Shown here: positions 46,178 through 54,590 of the stretch, piece after piece
How the letters are laid out: each line of letters opens with the position of its first letter
How positions within the stretch are numbered: the first letter of the stretch is position 1
DNA from: Sphingopyxis sp. H115
Lineage (GTDB): Bacteria; Pseudomonadota; Alphaproteobacteria; Sphingomonadales; Sphingomonadaceae
NCBI RefSeq assembly: GCF_001468465.1
Contig: NZ_LNSA01000010.1
Coordinates: 1-64,000 of the forward strand
DNA: 64,000 bases
Direction of reading: 5' to 3'
The notes under the pieces: generated by a model
What the model was told of the DNA's origin: nothing
Databases searched by the model: none
What the model saw: only the letters and a program-made list of their open reading frames with translations
Made by a program: the position numbers and the translations under genes

Positions 46178-47064
46178 TCGCGGCAGTCGGGCGGCCACGA
46201 CCGATCGGGATCGCTGACGAGGTCGATCAGGAACATTTCGCCCGACCGCGCGCCGTGCCGCTGGGCAAAAAGCAGCCGGTCGCCCTTGGGCGATAGGAGC
46301 GGACCGACCTGAAACTGATCGGGATCGGCGGGGATGCGGCCGACCTCGATCCAGCGGCCCCCTTCGCGGCGATAGCGATAGAGATGCGACCGGTCGCCGC
46401 GGTTGGACACGGTGATCAGCGTCCGGCCGTCGCGGGAAATCTCCGCCTCATAATCATGGCCTGTGGTGCTGACCGGCGGGCCGACGTTGGCGACGGTCCA
46501 TTCGCCCGGCCGGATTTCGGTCGCGATATAGATGTCGCCGCCGCCCGCGCTGCCCTCACGGCTCGATCCGAAATAGAGGCGCCCGGCGGCGTCGGTTCGC
46601 GGCAAAAGCTCGGCGGCGGGCGAGTTGACGGGTTCGGGCAGGCGCTGCGGATCGCCCCACGCGCCATCGGGCGTGCGCTCGACATACCAGATGTCGAAAT
46701 CGTCGGTTTCGGGTGCGTGGCGCGTCGAAATATAATAGAGCCGCTTCCCGTCGGGGGTGATGAACGCGTCGGCTTCGATCACCGGCAGCGGCATCGCGAA
46801 CGAGGGCGGCGCCGGCGGACCCCAGGTGCCCGTTTCACAGCGCGACCGCATCAGGCGATAGGTGCCGAAATCCTTGTCCGCAGCCAGATAGATCATCGTC
46901 CGCCCGTCGGAGGTGAAGGTGGGCGAGGATTCATAGCCGTCGCTGGCGATCGCGGCGGGGGTCCACAGCGTTGCGGTGCGGCTGGCCGACGTGTCGGCGG
47001 CGGCGCTGCACGCGGACAGCGCGGCGGTGCCGAGCAGGATCGCAGCACGATCGATAAACATCAT
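46162..47064 (-). CDS. PD40/TolB-like beta-propeller lipoprotein
   Basis: 300 aa from ATG 47064 (a second ATG follows at once). A lipoprotein signal is seen: RAAILLGTAALSAC, lipobox LSAC with the cysteine near residue 19. The body holds repeated PD40-like motifs such as SSPTFTSDGRTMIYLAADKD, EADAFITPDGKRLYYISTRH and EAEISRDGRTLITVSNRGDR, typical of six-bladed propellers. It is anchored to a membrane in the periplasm and probably binds protein or polysaccharide. The substrate is unknown. It diverges from the Lrp gene. Confidence 0.82.
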   Translation of the reverse strand: MMFIDRAAILLGTAALSACSAAADTSASRTATLWTPAAIASDGYESSPTFTSDGRTMIYLAADKDFGTYRLMRSRCETGTWGPPAPPSFAMPLPVIEADAFITPDGKRLYYISTRHAPETDDFDIWYVERTPDGAWGDPQRLPEPVNSPAAELLPRTDAAGRLYFGSSREGSAGGGDIYIATEIRPGEWTVANVGPPVSTTGHDYEAEISRDGRTLITVSNRGDRSHLYRYRREGGRWIEVGRIPADPDQFQVGPLLSPKGDRLLFAQRHGARSGEMFLIDLVSDPDRSWPPDCRDQAAS

Positions 47065-47179
47065 GGACTTTTTCTCCGGCAAGACGCTAGCAGACGCGCG
47101 GCTTTTTTTTCCAAGCTGCGGATGCAACGCCAGCGTCCGATCGGCGGCGTGGGCGCCATTATGGCGGCAAGGGAGGGTT

Positions 47180-47596
47180 ATGGATGCGATCGACCGGCAG
47201 ATTGTGGCGATGCTGCGCGCCAATGCCCGCCTGCCGCTCAAGACGCTCGCGGCGACCGTGGGGCTGGCGCGCAGTTCGGTGCGCGAGCGCTTGTCGAAGC
47301 TGGAGGCGGCGGGGACGATCGGCGGCTATCATGCGCGCATCGTCGATGAAGGTGGGATTGCGGCCATCCTGCAGCTGCGGCTTGCGCGCACGCCGTCGCC
47401 CGACATCGTCGCGGCGATCACCGCCATGGCAGAGGTTGCGCGCTGCTATTCGCTGAGCGGCGACATCGACCTGCTAGTCGAGATCGAGGCCGCCGATGCG
47501 GCGCAGCTTAACGCCACGCGCGACCGGATCGCGACGATCACGGGGGTGGAGGATACCACGACCGCGCTGATCCTGAAGCGCGACAAGGATCGCTAA
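47180..47596 (+). CDS. Lrp/AsnC family transcriptional regulator
   Basis: 138 aa. The N-terminal helix-turn-helix is MDAIDRQIVAMLRANARLPL, KTLAATVGLARSSVRERLSK. The ligand-binding RAM domain follows, with ARCYSLSGDIDLLVEIEAAD and a closing GVEDTTTALILKRD. Lrp/AsnC proteins often sense amino acids. The gene converges on the RidA gene (10 bases apart) and diverges from the beta-propeller lipoprotein; either may be a target (inference). Confidence 0.92.
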   Translation: MDAIDRQIVAMLRANARLPLKTLAATVGLARSSVRERLSKLEAAGTIGGYHARIVDEGGIAAILQLRLARTPSPDIVAAITAMAEVARCYSLSGDIDLLVEIEAADAAQLNATRDRIATITGVEDTTTALILKRDKDR

Positions 47597-47605
47597 GGCG
47601 TGGCC

Positions 47606-47974
47606 TCAGGCTGCGGCGATCGCCTCGATTTCGAGCAGCCATGCCTCGTCATAGATGTCGGCGACGATGATCGTGAGCGCGGGCGAGCGATCGCCCAATA
47701 TTTCGTGCCGGATACGGTAATTCGCTTCGCGGTAACGGCGATCCGACAGGAAGACGGTGACCTTGACCAGGTCGTGCAGCGTCATGCCGCCTGCGGTCAG
47801 CTGCGCCTCGACATTGCGCCAGACGAGGCGGCACTGGTCGTCGAACGCCGCCGGCACCTTGTCCTCGGCATCGACGGGTATCTGGCCGCTGACGAACAGC
47901 CAGCGCGTCGGCGCCTCGACCAGATGCGCCTGCGCATAAGCGACGCCGGTGGGGTTGATCGCGCGATTGGGCAT
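47606..47974 (-). CDS. RidA family (YjgF/YER057c/UK114) protein
   Basis: 122 aa from ATG 47974, with GAGG six bases upstream; an ATG at 47989 is possible. Blocks are NPTGVAYAQAHLVEAPTRWL, FVSGQIPVDAEDKVPAAFDD and QCRLVWRNVEAQLTAGGMTL, with HDLVKVTVFLSDRRYREANY. The catalytic-type Arg is in the C-terminal part RSPALTIIVADIYDEAWLLE, where the usual PAR(T/S) is changed to PALT. This may remove imine deaminase activity, so it may belong to another subgroup. The deaminase role of RidA is known; here it is not assured. Confidence 0.82.
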   Translation of the reverse strand: MPNRAINPTGVAYAQAHLVEAPTRWLFVSGQIPVDAEDKVPAAFDDQCRLVWRNVEAQLTAGGMTLHDLVKVTVFLSDRRYREANYRIRHEILGDRSPALTIIVADIYDEAWLLEIEAIAAA

Positions 47975-48152
47975 GGGGGGCCTCGTCATTCCGATGGACG
48001 GGACGATCATTCTCGCCAGCACCCCGGCGCAGAGCGAACGGCGCGCGAGGGGCAGGCGAAGGACGTCCGATGGGTTCACGCCAGCATCTAACGCGCAGGC
48101 TAGGCGAGGTTCCAGCATCCGATCGGCGGCGCGCCCGCCATAAGGGCGGCGC

Positions 48153-48180
48153 TTGACACTCATAACTGTTTGGTTATGAG
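48153..48180 (+). promoter_or_regulatory. Promoter with embedded palindromic operator for the ArsR-type gene
   Basis: TTGACA (48153-48158), a 16-base spacer and TATGAG (48175-48180) read as -35 and -10 boxes. A perfect palindrome CATAAC-N6-GTTATG (48161-48178) fills the spacer. This is the classic place for an autorepressor such as an ArsR-family protein. The gene starts 28 bases after the -10. Confidence 0.7.
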
Positions 48181-48207
48181 AAACATATAGCCAGTGAGTT
48201 ATGAATT

Positions 48208-48534
48208 ATGACCGACGCATCACCCGACCTTCTGTTCAAGGCGCTCGCCGACCCGAGCCGGCGCGCCTTGTTCGAGCGGCTTTGCATGGACGGCGAACAA
48301 ACGGTCGGCGCTCTCACGGCGGGCGCCGGCATCTCGCAGCCGGCGGTGTCGAAGCATCTCGGCCTGCTCAAACAGGCGGGGTTGGTGCTCGACCGGCATG
48401 AGGGACGCCAGACACATTACCGCGCGCAGCAACGCGCGCTCGCGCCGCTCGTCGACTGGACGGGGCGCATGAACCGCTTCTGGGAAGCGCGCTTCGACGA
48501 TCTCGAAGATTTGCTCAAAAGGATGGATCAATGA
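48208..48534 (+). CDS. ArsR-family winged-helix regulator
   Basis: 108 aa. The winged-helix DNA-binding part is DLLFKALADPSRRALFERLC, TAGAGISQPAVSKHLGLLKQ, LVLDRHEGRQTHYRAQQRAL. There are no obvious metal-binding cysteine pairs beyond a single Cys in the first helix, so it may sense something other than metals. Its ATG overlaps the next gene (ATGA) and it is paired with an SRPBCC protein, a frequent pair in which both are controlled by one operator. Confidence 0.92.
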   Translation: MTDASPDLLFKALADPSRRALFERLCMDGEQTVGALTAGAGISQPAVSKHLGLLKQAGLVLDRHEGRQTHYRAQQRALAPLVDWTGRMNRFWEARFDDLEDLLKRMDQ

Positions 48535-48953
48535 CCGATACTGAAGTTCGCACTGTCACGGTCGAGCGCGAGATTCCGCATCCACCTGAAAAGATCTGGC
48601 GCGCGCTGACGACGCAGCATTTGATCGAGGAATGGCTGATGAAGAATGACTTCGGGCTCGACCTCGGCCATCGCTTCCAGCTCAGCGGCGACTGGGGCAA
48701 GGTCGACTGCGAAATCCTCTACGTCGATCCGGGGCGGAGCCTGTCCTACACGTGGAATTATGCGCACGATGATCCGGCTTACCGGCTCGACAGCAAAGTC
48801 ACCTTCACGCTCGAACCGATCCCTGCGGGCACCTTGCTGCGCATGGAACAGGTCGGCTTCCGTCCCCACCAGAAGCAGGCGTTCGGCGGCGCCAAGGGCG
48901 GCTGGAAGATCCACCTAGAAAATCTGGAAAAGGTCGTCGCCAAGCTTGGCTGA
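48531..48953 (+). CDS. SRPBCC (AHSA1/START-like) protein
   Basis: 140 aa. The start VRTVTVEREIPHPPEKIWRA, LTTQHLIEEWLMKNDFGLDL and GHRFQLSGDWGKVDCEILYV are those of AHSA1-type ligand-binding proteins, with RMEQVGFRPHQKQAFGGAKG and WKIHLENLEKVVAKLG at the end. Members bind hydrophobic ligands, and some bind Hsp90. It is translated with the ArsR gene by an ATGA overlap. Its role as ligand sink or partner of the regulator is inferred. Confidence 0.88.
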   Translation: MTDTEVRTVTVEREIPHPPEKIWRALTTQHLIEEWLMKNDFGLDLGHRFQLSGDWGKVDCEILYVDPGRSLSYTWNYAHDDPAYRLDSKVTFTLEPIPAGTLLRMEQVGFRPHQKQAFGGAKGGWKIHLENLEKVVAKLG

Positions 48954-48973
48954 TGTCAGACAGGGAGAAGAAT

Positions 48974-49189
48974 ATGAACTGGAGCCTGTGGATCCGGCAA
49001 TTCCATCGCTGGGTATCGATCCTCTTTTCGGCGATCGTGCTCGCCATTTTCGTGATGCTCGGCCTCGGCCAGCAGCCGGCCGAGTGGGTCTATTACCTGC
49101 CGCTGCCGCCGCTATTCCTGCTGATACTTTCCGGGCTCTATATGTTTTTCCGACCGTGTTTCAGGAAGCGCGGCGGCGCGGCGCACTGA
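48974..49189 (+). CDS. Small membrane protein, unknown function
   Basis: 71 aa from ATG 48974, which has GGGAGAAG just upstream; an ATG at 48953 that shares a base with the SRPBCC stop is also possible and would give 78 aa. Two hydrophobic helices lie near residues 10-33 (VSILFSAIVLAIFVMLGLGQ) and 40-62 (YYLPLPPLFLLILSGLYMFF). It is third in the ArsR operon. No family is recognised. Confidence 0.75.
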   Translation: MNWSLWIRQFHRWVSILFSAIVLAIFVMLGLGQQPAEWVYYLPLPPLFLLILSGLYMFFRPCFRKRGGAAH

Positions 49190-49193
49190 CCGC

Positions 49194-50117
49194 TCAGCTA
49201 TAGGTCGGCGTGTCCTCGAACTCGGCGAACCACGGATAGTCGTTCGCGACGCTCGCCGTGAAATGGGCGGGCCGCTTTTCGAGGAAGCTCGACACGCCCT
49301 CCGCGGCATCGGGGCTGCGCCCGCGGGCGAAGATCGCGCGGCTGTCCCAGCGGTGCGCGCTCATCGGATGCGGCGCGCCGAGCATCCGCCACAGCATGTG
49401 GCGCGTGAGCGCGACCGACACCGGCGCGCTGTGATCGGTGAGCTCGCGCGCCTTGGCGATCGCGGCGTCGACCAGCTCGCCGGGGGCATGCACCGACTGG
49501 ACGAGGCCCTTTTCATGCGCTTCTGCTGCCGGGATCAGCCGCCCCGAAAAGCACCAGTCGACTGCGGTCTGGATGCCGACGAGGCGCGGCAGGAACCAGC
49601 TCGACGCCGCTTCGGGGACGATGCCGCGCCGCGCGAAGACGAAGCCGTAGCGCGCAGCGTCGCTCGCGAGCCGCGCGTCCATCGACAGGGTCATCGTTGC
49701 GCCGATGCCGACCGCGGCGCCGTTGATCGCGCCGAGCACGGGTTTCTTGCAGTCGAAGATGCGCATCGACACGCGCCCGCCCGAATCGCGGATCAGCGGG
49801 TGCGACCAGTCGATCGCGCCATCCTCGCCGACGGGGCTCGCCGCCATGCCGCCGGGCAGGATCGCCTGTTTATCGGTGCGCTTGTCATAGTCGAAGGTCG
49901 CGGCGCCCTGACCCAGATCGGCGCCCGCGCAATAGGCTTTCTCGCCCGATCCGGTGAAGATCACCGCGCGCACGCCGTCGTCGGCGTCGCATTCGTCGAG
50001 CGCGGCAACGATCTCCAGCATCATTTCGGTGGTAAAGGCGTTCATCCGGTCGGGGCGATGCAAGGTCAGCAGCGCGATGCCTTCGTGGCGGTCGAGGCGA
50101 ATCTGGTCGAAGCTCAT
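49194..50117 (-). CDS. Crotonase/enoyl-CoA hydratase family protein
   Basis: 307 aa from ATG 50117. Blocks are LTLHRPDRMNAFTTEMMLEI, the oxyanion-hole GSGEKAYCAGADLG near residue 65, FDCKKPVLGAINGAAVGIGA near 120 and RRGIVPEAASSWFLPRLVGI, with the acid near the second. An extra segment around residues 75-105 (FDYDKRTDKQAILPGGMAAS) is typical of a longer crotonase subgroup. The substrate is unknown. It diverges from purC by 236 bases and converges on the small membrane protein gene. Confidence 0.88.
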   Translation of the reverse strand: MSFDQIRLDRHEGIALLTLHRPDRMNAFTTEMMLEIVAALDECDADDGVRAVIFTGSGEKAYCAGADLGQGAATFDYDKRTDKQAILPGGMAASPVGEDGAIDWSHPLIRDSGGRVSMRIFDCKKPVLGAINGAAVGIGATMTLSMDARLASDAARYGFVFARRGIVPEAASSWFLPRLVGIQTAVDWCFSGRLIPAAEAHEKGLVQSVHAPGELVDAAIAKARELTDHSAPVSVALTRHMLWRMLGAPHPMSAHRWDSRAIFARGRSPDAAEGVSSFLEKRPAHFTASVANDYPWFAEFEDTPTYS

Positions 50118-50353
50118 ATCTCTCTCCCTTGTCGTTGGGTGCAGGGTCGCAAGGGATAGAAAAGAGTGCAAGCTCTAGTTGACGTAAACGTAAGAGCGAT
50201 TGCCGCTCTCCGAATGGGAGACGGGACTGCCACGCCGGGGATGACGCGCGGGGCCTTTGTCGCTATAGGCCCCCCGACCGCCCCGGCGCCGCGCCTCTTT
50301 CTGAGTCGCCTTGCCGGGGCCATTCATTTGGTTCCGACAGAAAGTTGACCGCC

Positions 50354-51133
50354 ATGGCCCGTCGCCGCCAGATCTACGAAGGCAAAGCCAAGATCCTTTA
50401 CGAAGGCCCCGAACCGGGCACGCTGATCCAATATTTCAAGGACGACGCGACCGCGTTCAACGCGCAGAAGCGGGGGACGATCAATGGCAAGGGCGTGCTC
50501 AACAACCGGATTTCGGAGCATGTGTTCACGCTGCTCGGCAATATCGGCGTGCCGACGCACTTCATCCGCCGCCTCAACATGCGCGAACAGTTGATCCGGC
50601 AGGTCGAGATCGTGCCGATCGAGGTGATCGTGCGCAACGTCGCGGCGGGCACGCTGTCGAAGCGGCTGGGGATCGAGGAGGGGACGCAGCTTCCCCGCAC
50701 CTTGATCGAATATTGCTACAAGGATGACGCGCTTGGCGATCCGCTGGTGGCCGAGGAGCATATCGCCTGCTTCAATTGGTGCAGCCAGGATGAGCTTCAC
50801 GACATTCAGGACATGGCGATCCGCATCAACGACTTCATGTCGGGTATGTTCGCCGCAGTCGGCATCCGCCTCGTCGACTTCAAGCTCGAGTTCGGGCGCC
50901 TCTATGAAGGCGATTTCAGCCGCATCATCCTCGCCGACGAGATCAGCCCCGACGGCTGCCGTCTGTGGGACATGACCACGAATGAAAAGCTCGACAAGGA
51001 CCGCTTCCGCCGCGACCTTGGCGGCGAAGTCGAAGCCTATCAGGAAGTCGCGCGCCGGCTGGGGCTGATGCCCGAAGGCGGCGAGAATGCCGTGCTCGAT
51101 CTCGAAAGCCACCGGAAGAAAAAGGGCAACTGA
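50354..51133 (+). CDS. purC: Phosphoribosylaminoimidazole-succinocarboxamide synthase
   Basis: 259 aa from ATG 50354. The N-terminus is [20 protein letters not shown], then [20 protein letters not shown]. The active-site blocks [24 protein letters not shown] ([18 protein letters not shown]) and [20 protein letters not shown] follow. It joins aspartate to CAIR in purine synthesis. purS and purQ lie 8-9 kb away on the same strand, so the pathway genes are split by a lipoxygenase, GGDEF and iron-storage block. A TTG at 50345 is an unlikely alternative start. Confidence 0.96.
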   Translation: MARRRQIYEGKAKILYEGPEPGTLIQYFKDDATAFNAQKRGTINGKGVLNNRISEHVFTLLGNIGVPTHFIRRLNMREQLIRQVEIVPIEVIVRNVAAGTLSKRLGIEEGTQLPRTLIEYCYKDDALGDPLVAEEHIACFNWCSQDELHDIQDMAIRINDFMSGMFAAVGIRLVDFKLEFGRLYEGDFSRIILADEISPDGCRLWDMTTNEKLDKDRFRRDLGGEVEAYQEVARRLGLMPEGGENAVLDLESHRKKKGN

Positions 51134-51158
51134 GGCTCCTCACGCGACCATCTATTTC

Positions 51159-51238
51159 CGTTCGCATCGCGCGAAGTCGAGACACCCCGCGGCGGGGCCA
51201 TGCCCCTCGGTCATCTCGACTTCGCTCGATGCGAGCGG
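51159..51238. repeat. Palindromic element, CGCATCG...CGAAGTCGAGA type
   Basis: Left arm CGCATCGCGCGAAGTCGAGA and right arm TCTCGACTTCGCTCGATGCG are nearly exact inverted repeats of 20 bases around a CCCCGCGGCGGGG core that folds itself. It lies between the convergent purC and lipoxygenase genes, where it may also stop transcripts from both sides. Confidence 0.8.
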
Positions 51239-51253
51239 GTAATCTGCGCTGGG

Positions 51254-53245
51254 CTAAATATTGATGCTCGTCGGGATCAGGCTCGGCTGCAGATAGGGAT
51301 AGGGCTGCATCCGCGCCGCGTTGCGCGCCACGATCTCCGCTTCGACGCCCGTGAGCGCCGCTTGAAACCACGCCAGCGGTCCTTCGGGGCCCGTCACGCG
51401 CGGGTCCTGAAACCATAGCGGATATGGGAAGGCGTTGCTGCGATAGTCGCCGAGCGGGCGGTAGTGCACCGACCCCAGCAGTTCGAGCACATTCAATTGT
51501 TCGAGCGCGAGCGCCATCGGCGGCATCATTGCGAGCCAGCCCGCCTTGTCGTGCCCGCGCTGCCCGTTCGGCGCCGCTTGCCAGCCCGCGCCGGTGACTG
51601 CGGGGGCAAAGGCCATGATGTCCTTTTGCGGGAAATTGACCGCGGCATGCTGCGCGCTCGCGGTGAACATCACCATCGCGCACACCTCGGCAAGCTGCGC
51701 GCGCGTGGTGACGGGTCCGAAGCCGTTGATCTTCGCTTCGCCCGAGAGGCACGCGGCCCATGCGGTCAACTCGGTGTCGGCGACGACATCGGCGTCGCTC
51801 GTATAATAAAGGTCGATATATTGCCGCGCCCATTCGTGGATTGCATCCCAGACGAGCAGGGCATCGTCGCGGTACGGATAATCGGCGAGCGCCGAATCGA
51901 CGCTGACGCCGCGCGCGGCGAAGTCGGCGTGCGGCATCTTGCCATAGAAATCGAACGCGAGCCTTGCATCGACGGCGGCGCGCTGGCTCGACGCGATCGT
52001 GCCTGCGAAAATATGGTCGATCGGGCCGTTCGCGGCGATCAGAGAAGTCGCCGCCGCTTCGTTGATGAACAGTGTGCCCTCGAAATGCGGGACGAGAAGC
52101 GCCCAGACCGGATGGACTTCGGCAAGGTGGCGGTGCGTCGCGACCGCGAACGCCTCGATCACCAGATGCGTCCGCGCGAGGTGCGTGAACAGCTCGTGAT
52201 AGTTGCCGTCGGCGACCTGCACGACGAACTTCGCCATTTCCCAGCCCCAAAGCTTGTCGGCGGCTGGCGAAGGGGTGAAGATCGGCCAGTCGGCGGGGTC
52301 CTGCCCACACTGGATCGCGACGGGCACCAGCGACGATCCGCCAGGCGGCACCGCGAACAGCGCCATCGGCTGCCAGGCATATTTGGCGAGGTTGCCATAG
52401 GTGCCGGGATCGAGCACCTCGAGCGGCTTGTAATCGAGCAGGAACAGCCGCCCGTCGGCGAGCGCGGCGGCGAGCGTGTCGCCGTTCACCACGGCGGCAT
52501 ATTGCGCGGCGCTGAGCGGGAAGTTCGCGGGCAGCGCGTCGCCCACCGCAGCGATCAGCATGCAGTTCGGGCCCTGCACACGCAGCCGCGCGAACTCGGC
52601 ATCGCCCTCGAACATATAGGAGATACCCGGGACGGGGAGCGTCGCGAACAGCTCGCGATAGGCTTCGATGCTGCGCACCGTCTTGCTGCCGAGACCGAGC
52701 GCTTCGTCGACCTTCATCAACTCCTCGAGCCGCTCCTTATAGCCCTTGAGCAACGCGACATGCGCGTCGCGCTCGGCGGCGGCGACGGCATTCTCGACGT
52801 CGCCGATCATGCGTTCGAAAATATTGCCGCCGCTGTGCACGCCATGCTCGGCCGCGATCTTGGCGGTCGAGGCTTCGATCGCGTCGCATTCGGCGAGCGC
52901 GGCCTCATATTCGGCGCGCGGGCTGTCGAGTTCGCCCTTATCGACCCCGCCGAGCTTCACCGTCAGCGCGTTGCGCACGATGTCGAGCCCGACGCCGATC
53001 AGGATCGCGAACCAGGCGATCGTCGGTTCGTCGTTCTTCGGCACGTCGGTCGCGAGCGGTACGCCGGGCAGCGTGGGAATATCGGTGGTCCAGGTATAGA
53101 CCGCCTGCGTCGCGGTCAGCTGCGCCGCCCGAGCGACTTGTCCGGCCGGGGTGTCGTCCTGCGGCAGCGTGGGATCGGCGGAGGGCATCGGCGCGGCCGG
53201 GGCGGCGGGCGGTGCCGAGGTCAGGGGGAGCATCGGATAGGACAT
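51254..53245 (-). CDS. Bacterial lipoxygenase (arachidonate/linoleate type)
   Basis: 663 aa. All five iron ligands can be placed: His350 and His355 in HELFTHLARTHLVIEAFAVA, His533 and Asn537 in ASAQHAAVNFPQ, and the C-terminal Ile663 of PTSINI. The strand WEMAKFVVQVAD before the first pair and THRHLAEVHPVWALLVPH after it are typical. The enzyme adds molecular oxygen to polyunsaturated fatty acids. No PLAT domain is obvious; the first 45 residues are Pro/Ala-rich and variable. No signal peptide is seen. The donor of polyunsaturated acid in this bacterium is not evident, so an external one is likely. Confidence 0.92.
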   Translation of the reverse strand: MSYPMLPLTSAPPAAPAAPMPSADPTLPQDDTPAGQVARAAQLTATQAVYTWTTDIPTLPGVPLATDVPKNDEPTIAWFAILIGVGLDIVRNALTVKLGGVDKGELDSPRAEYEAALAECDAIEASTAKIAAEHGVHSGGNIFERMIGDVENAVAAAERDAHVALLKGYKERLEELMKVDEALGLGSKTVRSIEAYRELFATLPVPGISYMFEGDAEFARLRVQGPNCMLIAAVGDALPANFPLSAAQYAAVVNGDTLAAALADGRLFLLDYKPLEVLDPGTYGNLAKYAWQPMALFAVPPGGSSLVPVAIQCGQDPADWPIFTPSPAADKLWGWEMAKFVVQVADGNYHELFTHLARTHLVIEAFAVATHRHLAEVHPVWALLVPHFEGTLFINEAAATSLIAANGPIDHIFAGTIASSQRAAVDARLAFDFYGKMPHADFAARGVSVDSALADYPYRDDALLVWDAIHEWARQYIDLYYTSDADVVADTELTAWAACLSGEAKINGFGPVTTRAQLAEVCAMVMFTASAQHAAVNFPQKDIMAFAPAVTGAGWQAAPNGQRGHDKAGWLAMMPPMALALEQLNVLELLGSVHYRPLGDYRSNAFPYPLWFQDPRVTGPEGPLAWFQAALTGVEAEIVARNAARMQPYPYLQPSLIPTSINI

Positions 53246-53402
53246 GGCGGACTCCTGTCGAGCGCAAGAAACAGGGCGCGGCTATCGCGCGACATGGTTA
53301 ATATTTCGCAAGCCGATCCGCCCCGCACGCGGCCTAGAGGGATGATATGCCGCGATTTCGATCCTTAACCCCTGCTTTACCCCCGCTTGCTATCCCACCG
53401 GC

Positions 53403-54548
53403 ATGACGGGGGTCTCTCACTGGTTGCGCACGCGCATTTTTCCGGCGGTTCCGGATGCGATTCGCGACGATTTCACCATTTTGCGCGCCAATCGCATCGA
53501 AACGCTGACCCCGATGCTGTTCCTGATGCTCGCGGCGACGACGCCGACCGCCATCTATGCCGGCGTCGATAGCGTACATCCCGTGATCCGCATCGGGTTT
53601 CCGGTCATCCTCGCCATCGTCGGCATCCTCGGCTTCCTGGTCCTCGTGAAGAATCGCGGCCGGCGGATGAGCCCGCGCCGCGCGCGCAGCATGATCGTCG
53701 AGGCCAGCTGGATTTCGGGCATCACCGGCGCCATGTGCAGCCTGTGGACGGTGACCAACTGGCTCGCCGCGCCGCCCGCGACGCACAGCTATTACGCAAT
53801 GATCATGGCGATGGGGTCGCTTGCGACCGCTTATTGCCTGTCGTCGATCCGGTTCGCGACCTTCCTCAACCTTGGCGTCGGATTGGCGCCGGTGTCGTTT
53901 TTGATGCTGACATCGGGCAATCCGCCCGAAATTGCGGCGGGCACCAGCCTCGTCATCGCAACTCTGTTCCTGCTGCGCATGGTCGTGCAGCAACATGGGC
54001 AGGTCATCGACCTGCTCCAGCTCCAGCGCCAGATGCGCGAACTCGCGCACACCGACCCGCTCACCGGCCTCGCCAATCGCCGCGAATTCGACATGCGGCT
54101 CGACGAGGAGATTGTCGCGGCGGGACCGAACAGCCATTTCGCGATCGCGTTGCTCGATCTCGACGGGTTCAAGCCGGTCAACGACCAACACGGCCATGCG
54201 ATCGGCGACCTGCTGCTGTGCGAAATTGCCGAGCGGCTGCGCGGCGCGTGCGGCGACCATGCCGTCGTCGCGCGGCAGGGGGGCGACGAATTCGCGATCC
54301 TCGTCCACGCGGGATCGCCGCTGCTTGCCACCTCGCTCGCCGACCATATCCTTGCGGCGCTGGCGGCGCCCTACCGGATCGGCGGCCGGCCGATCAGCGT
54401 CGGCGCGAGCATCGGGACCGCGAACTGGCCCGAACATGGCACGACCGCGCGCAAGCTGTTCGAAGTCGCCGACGCCGCGCTCTACGCGGCCAAGGCGGTC
54501 GATCGCGATCTCCCGTCGTCCGTCGAAAGCATCGGCCAGATGGCATGA
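53403..54548 (+). CDS. Diguanylate cyclase (GGDEF), membrane-bound
   Basis: 381 aa. Six hydrophobic helices fill about residues 38-195 (FLMLAATTPTAIYAGVDSVH and IAAGTSLVIATLFLLRMVVQ). The GGDEF domain starts HTDPLTGLANRREFDMRLDE near residue 220. The active loop is VVARQGGDEFAILVH near 285. The RxxD inhibitory site, expected about nine residues before GGDEF, is not present (CGDHAV instead), so product inhibition may be weak. It makes c-di-GMP at the inner membrane. A PilZ-XRE protein is encoded 25 kb upstream in the window. Confidence 0.92.
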   Translation: MTGVSHWLRTRIFPAVPDAIRDDFTILRANRIETLTPMLFLMLAATTPTAIYAGVDSVHPVIRIGFPVILAIVGILGFLVLVKNRGRRMSPRRARSMIVEASWISGITGAMCSLWTVTNWLAAPPATHSYYAMIMAMGSLATAYCLSSIRFATFLNLGVGLAPVSFLMLTSGNPPEIAAGTSLVIATLFLLRMVVQQHGQVIDLLQLQRQMRELAHTDPLTGLANRREFDMRLDEEIVAAGPNSHFAIALLDLDGFKPVNDQHGHAIGDLLLCEIAERLRGACGDHAVVARQGGDEFAILVHAGSPLLATSLADHILAALAAPYRIGGRPISVGASIGTANWPEHGTTARKLFEVADAALYAAKAVDRDLPSSVESIGQMA

Positions 54549-54590
54549 CGATGGCTTGACCGCCCGCCGGGCGGTCGCCAAACCGGTGCG

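Noticed and set aside
51464..53368. A 634-codon plus-strand frame opposite lipoxygenase
   Set aside because: Antisense shadow; the lipoxygenase frame has complete iron ligands.
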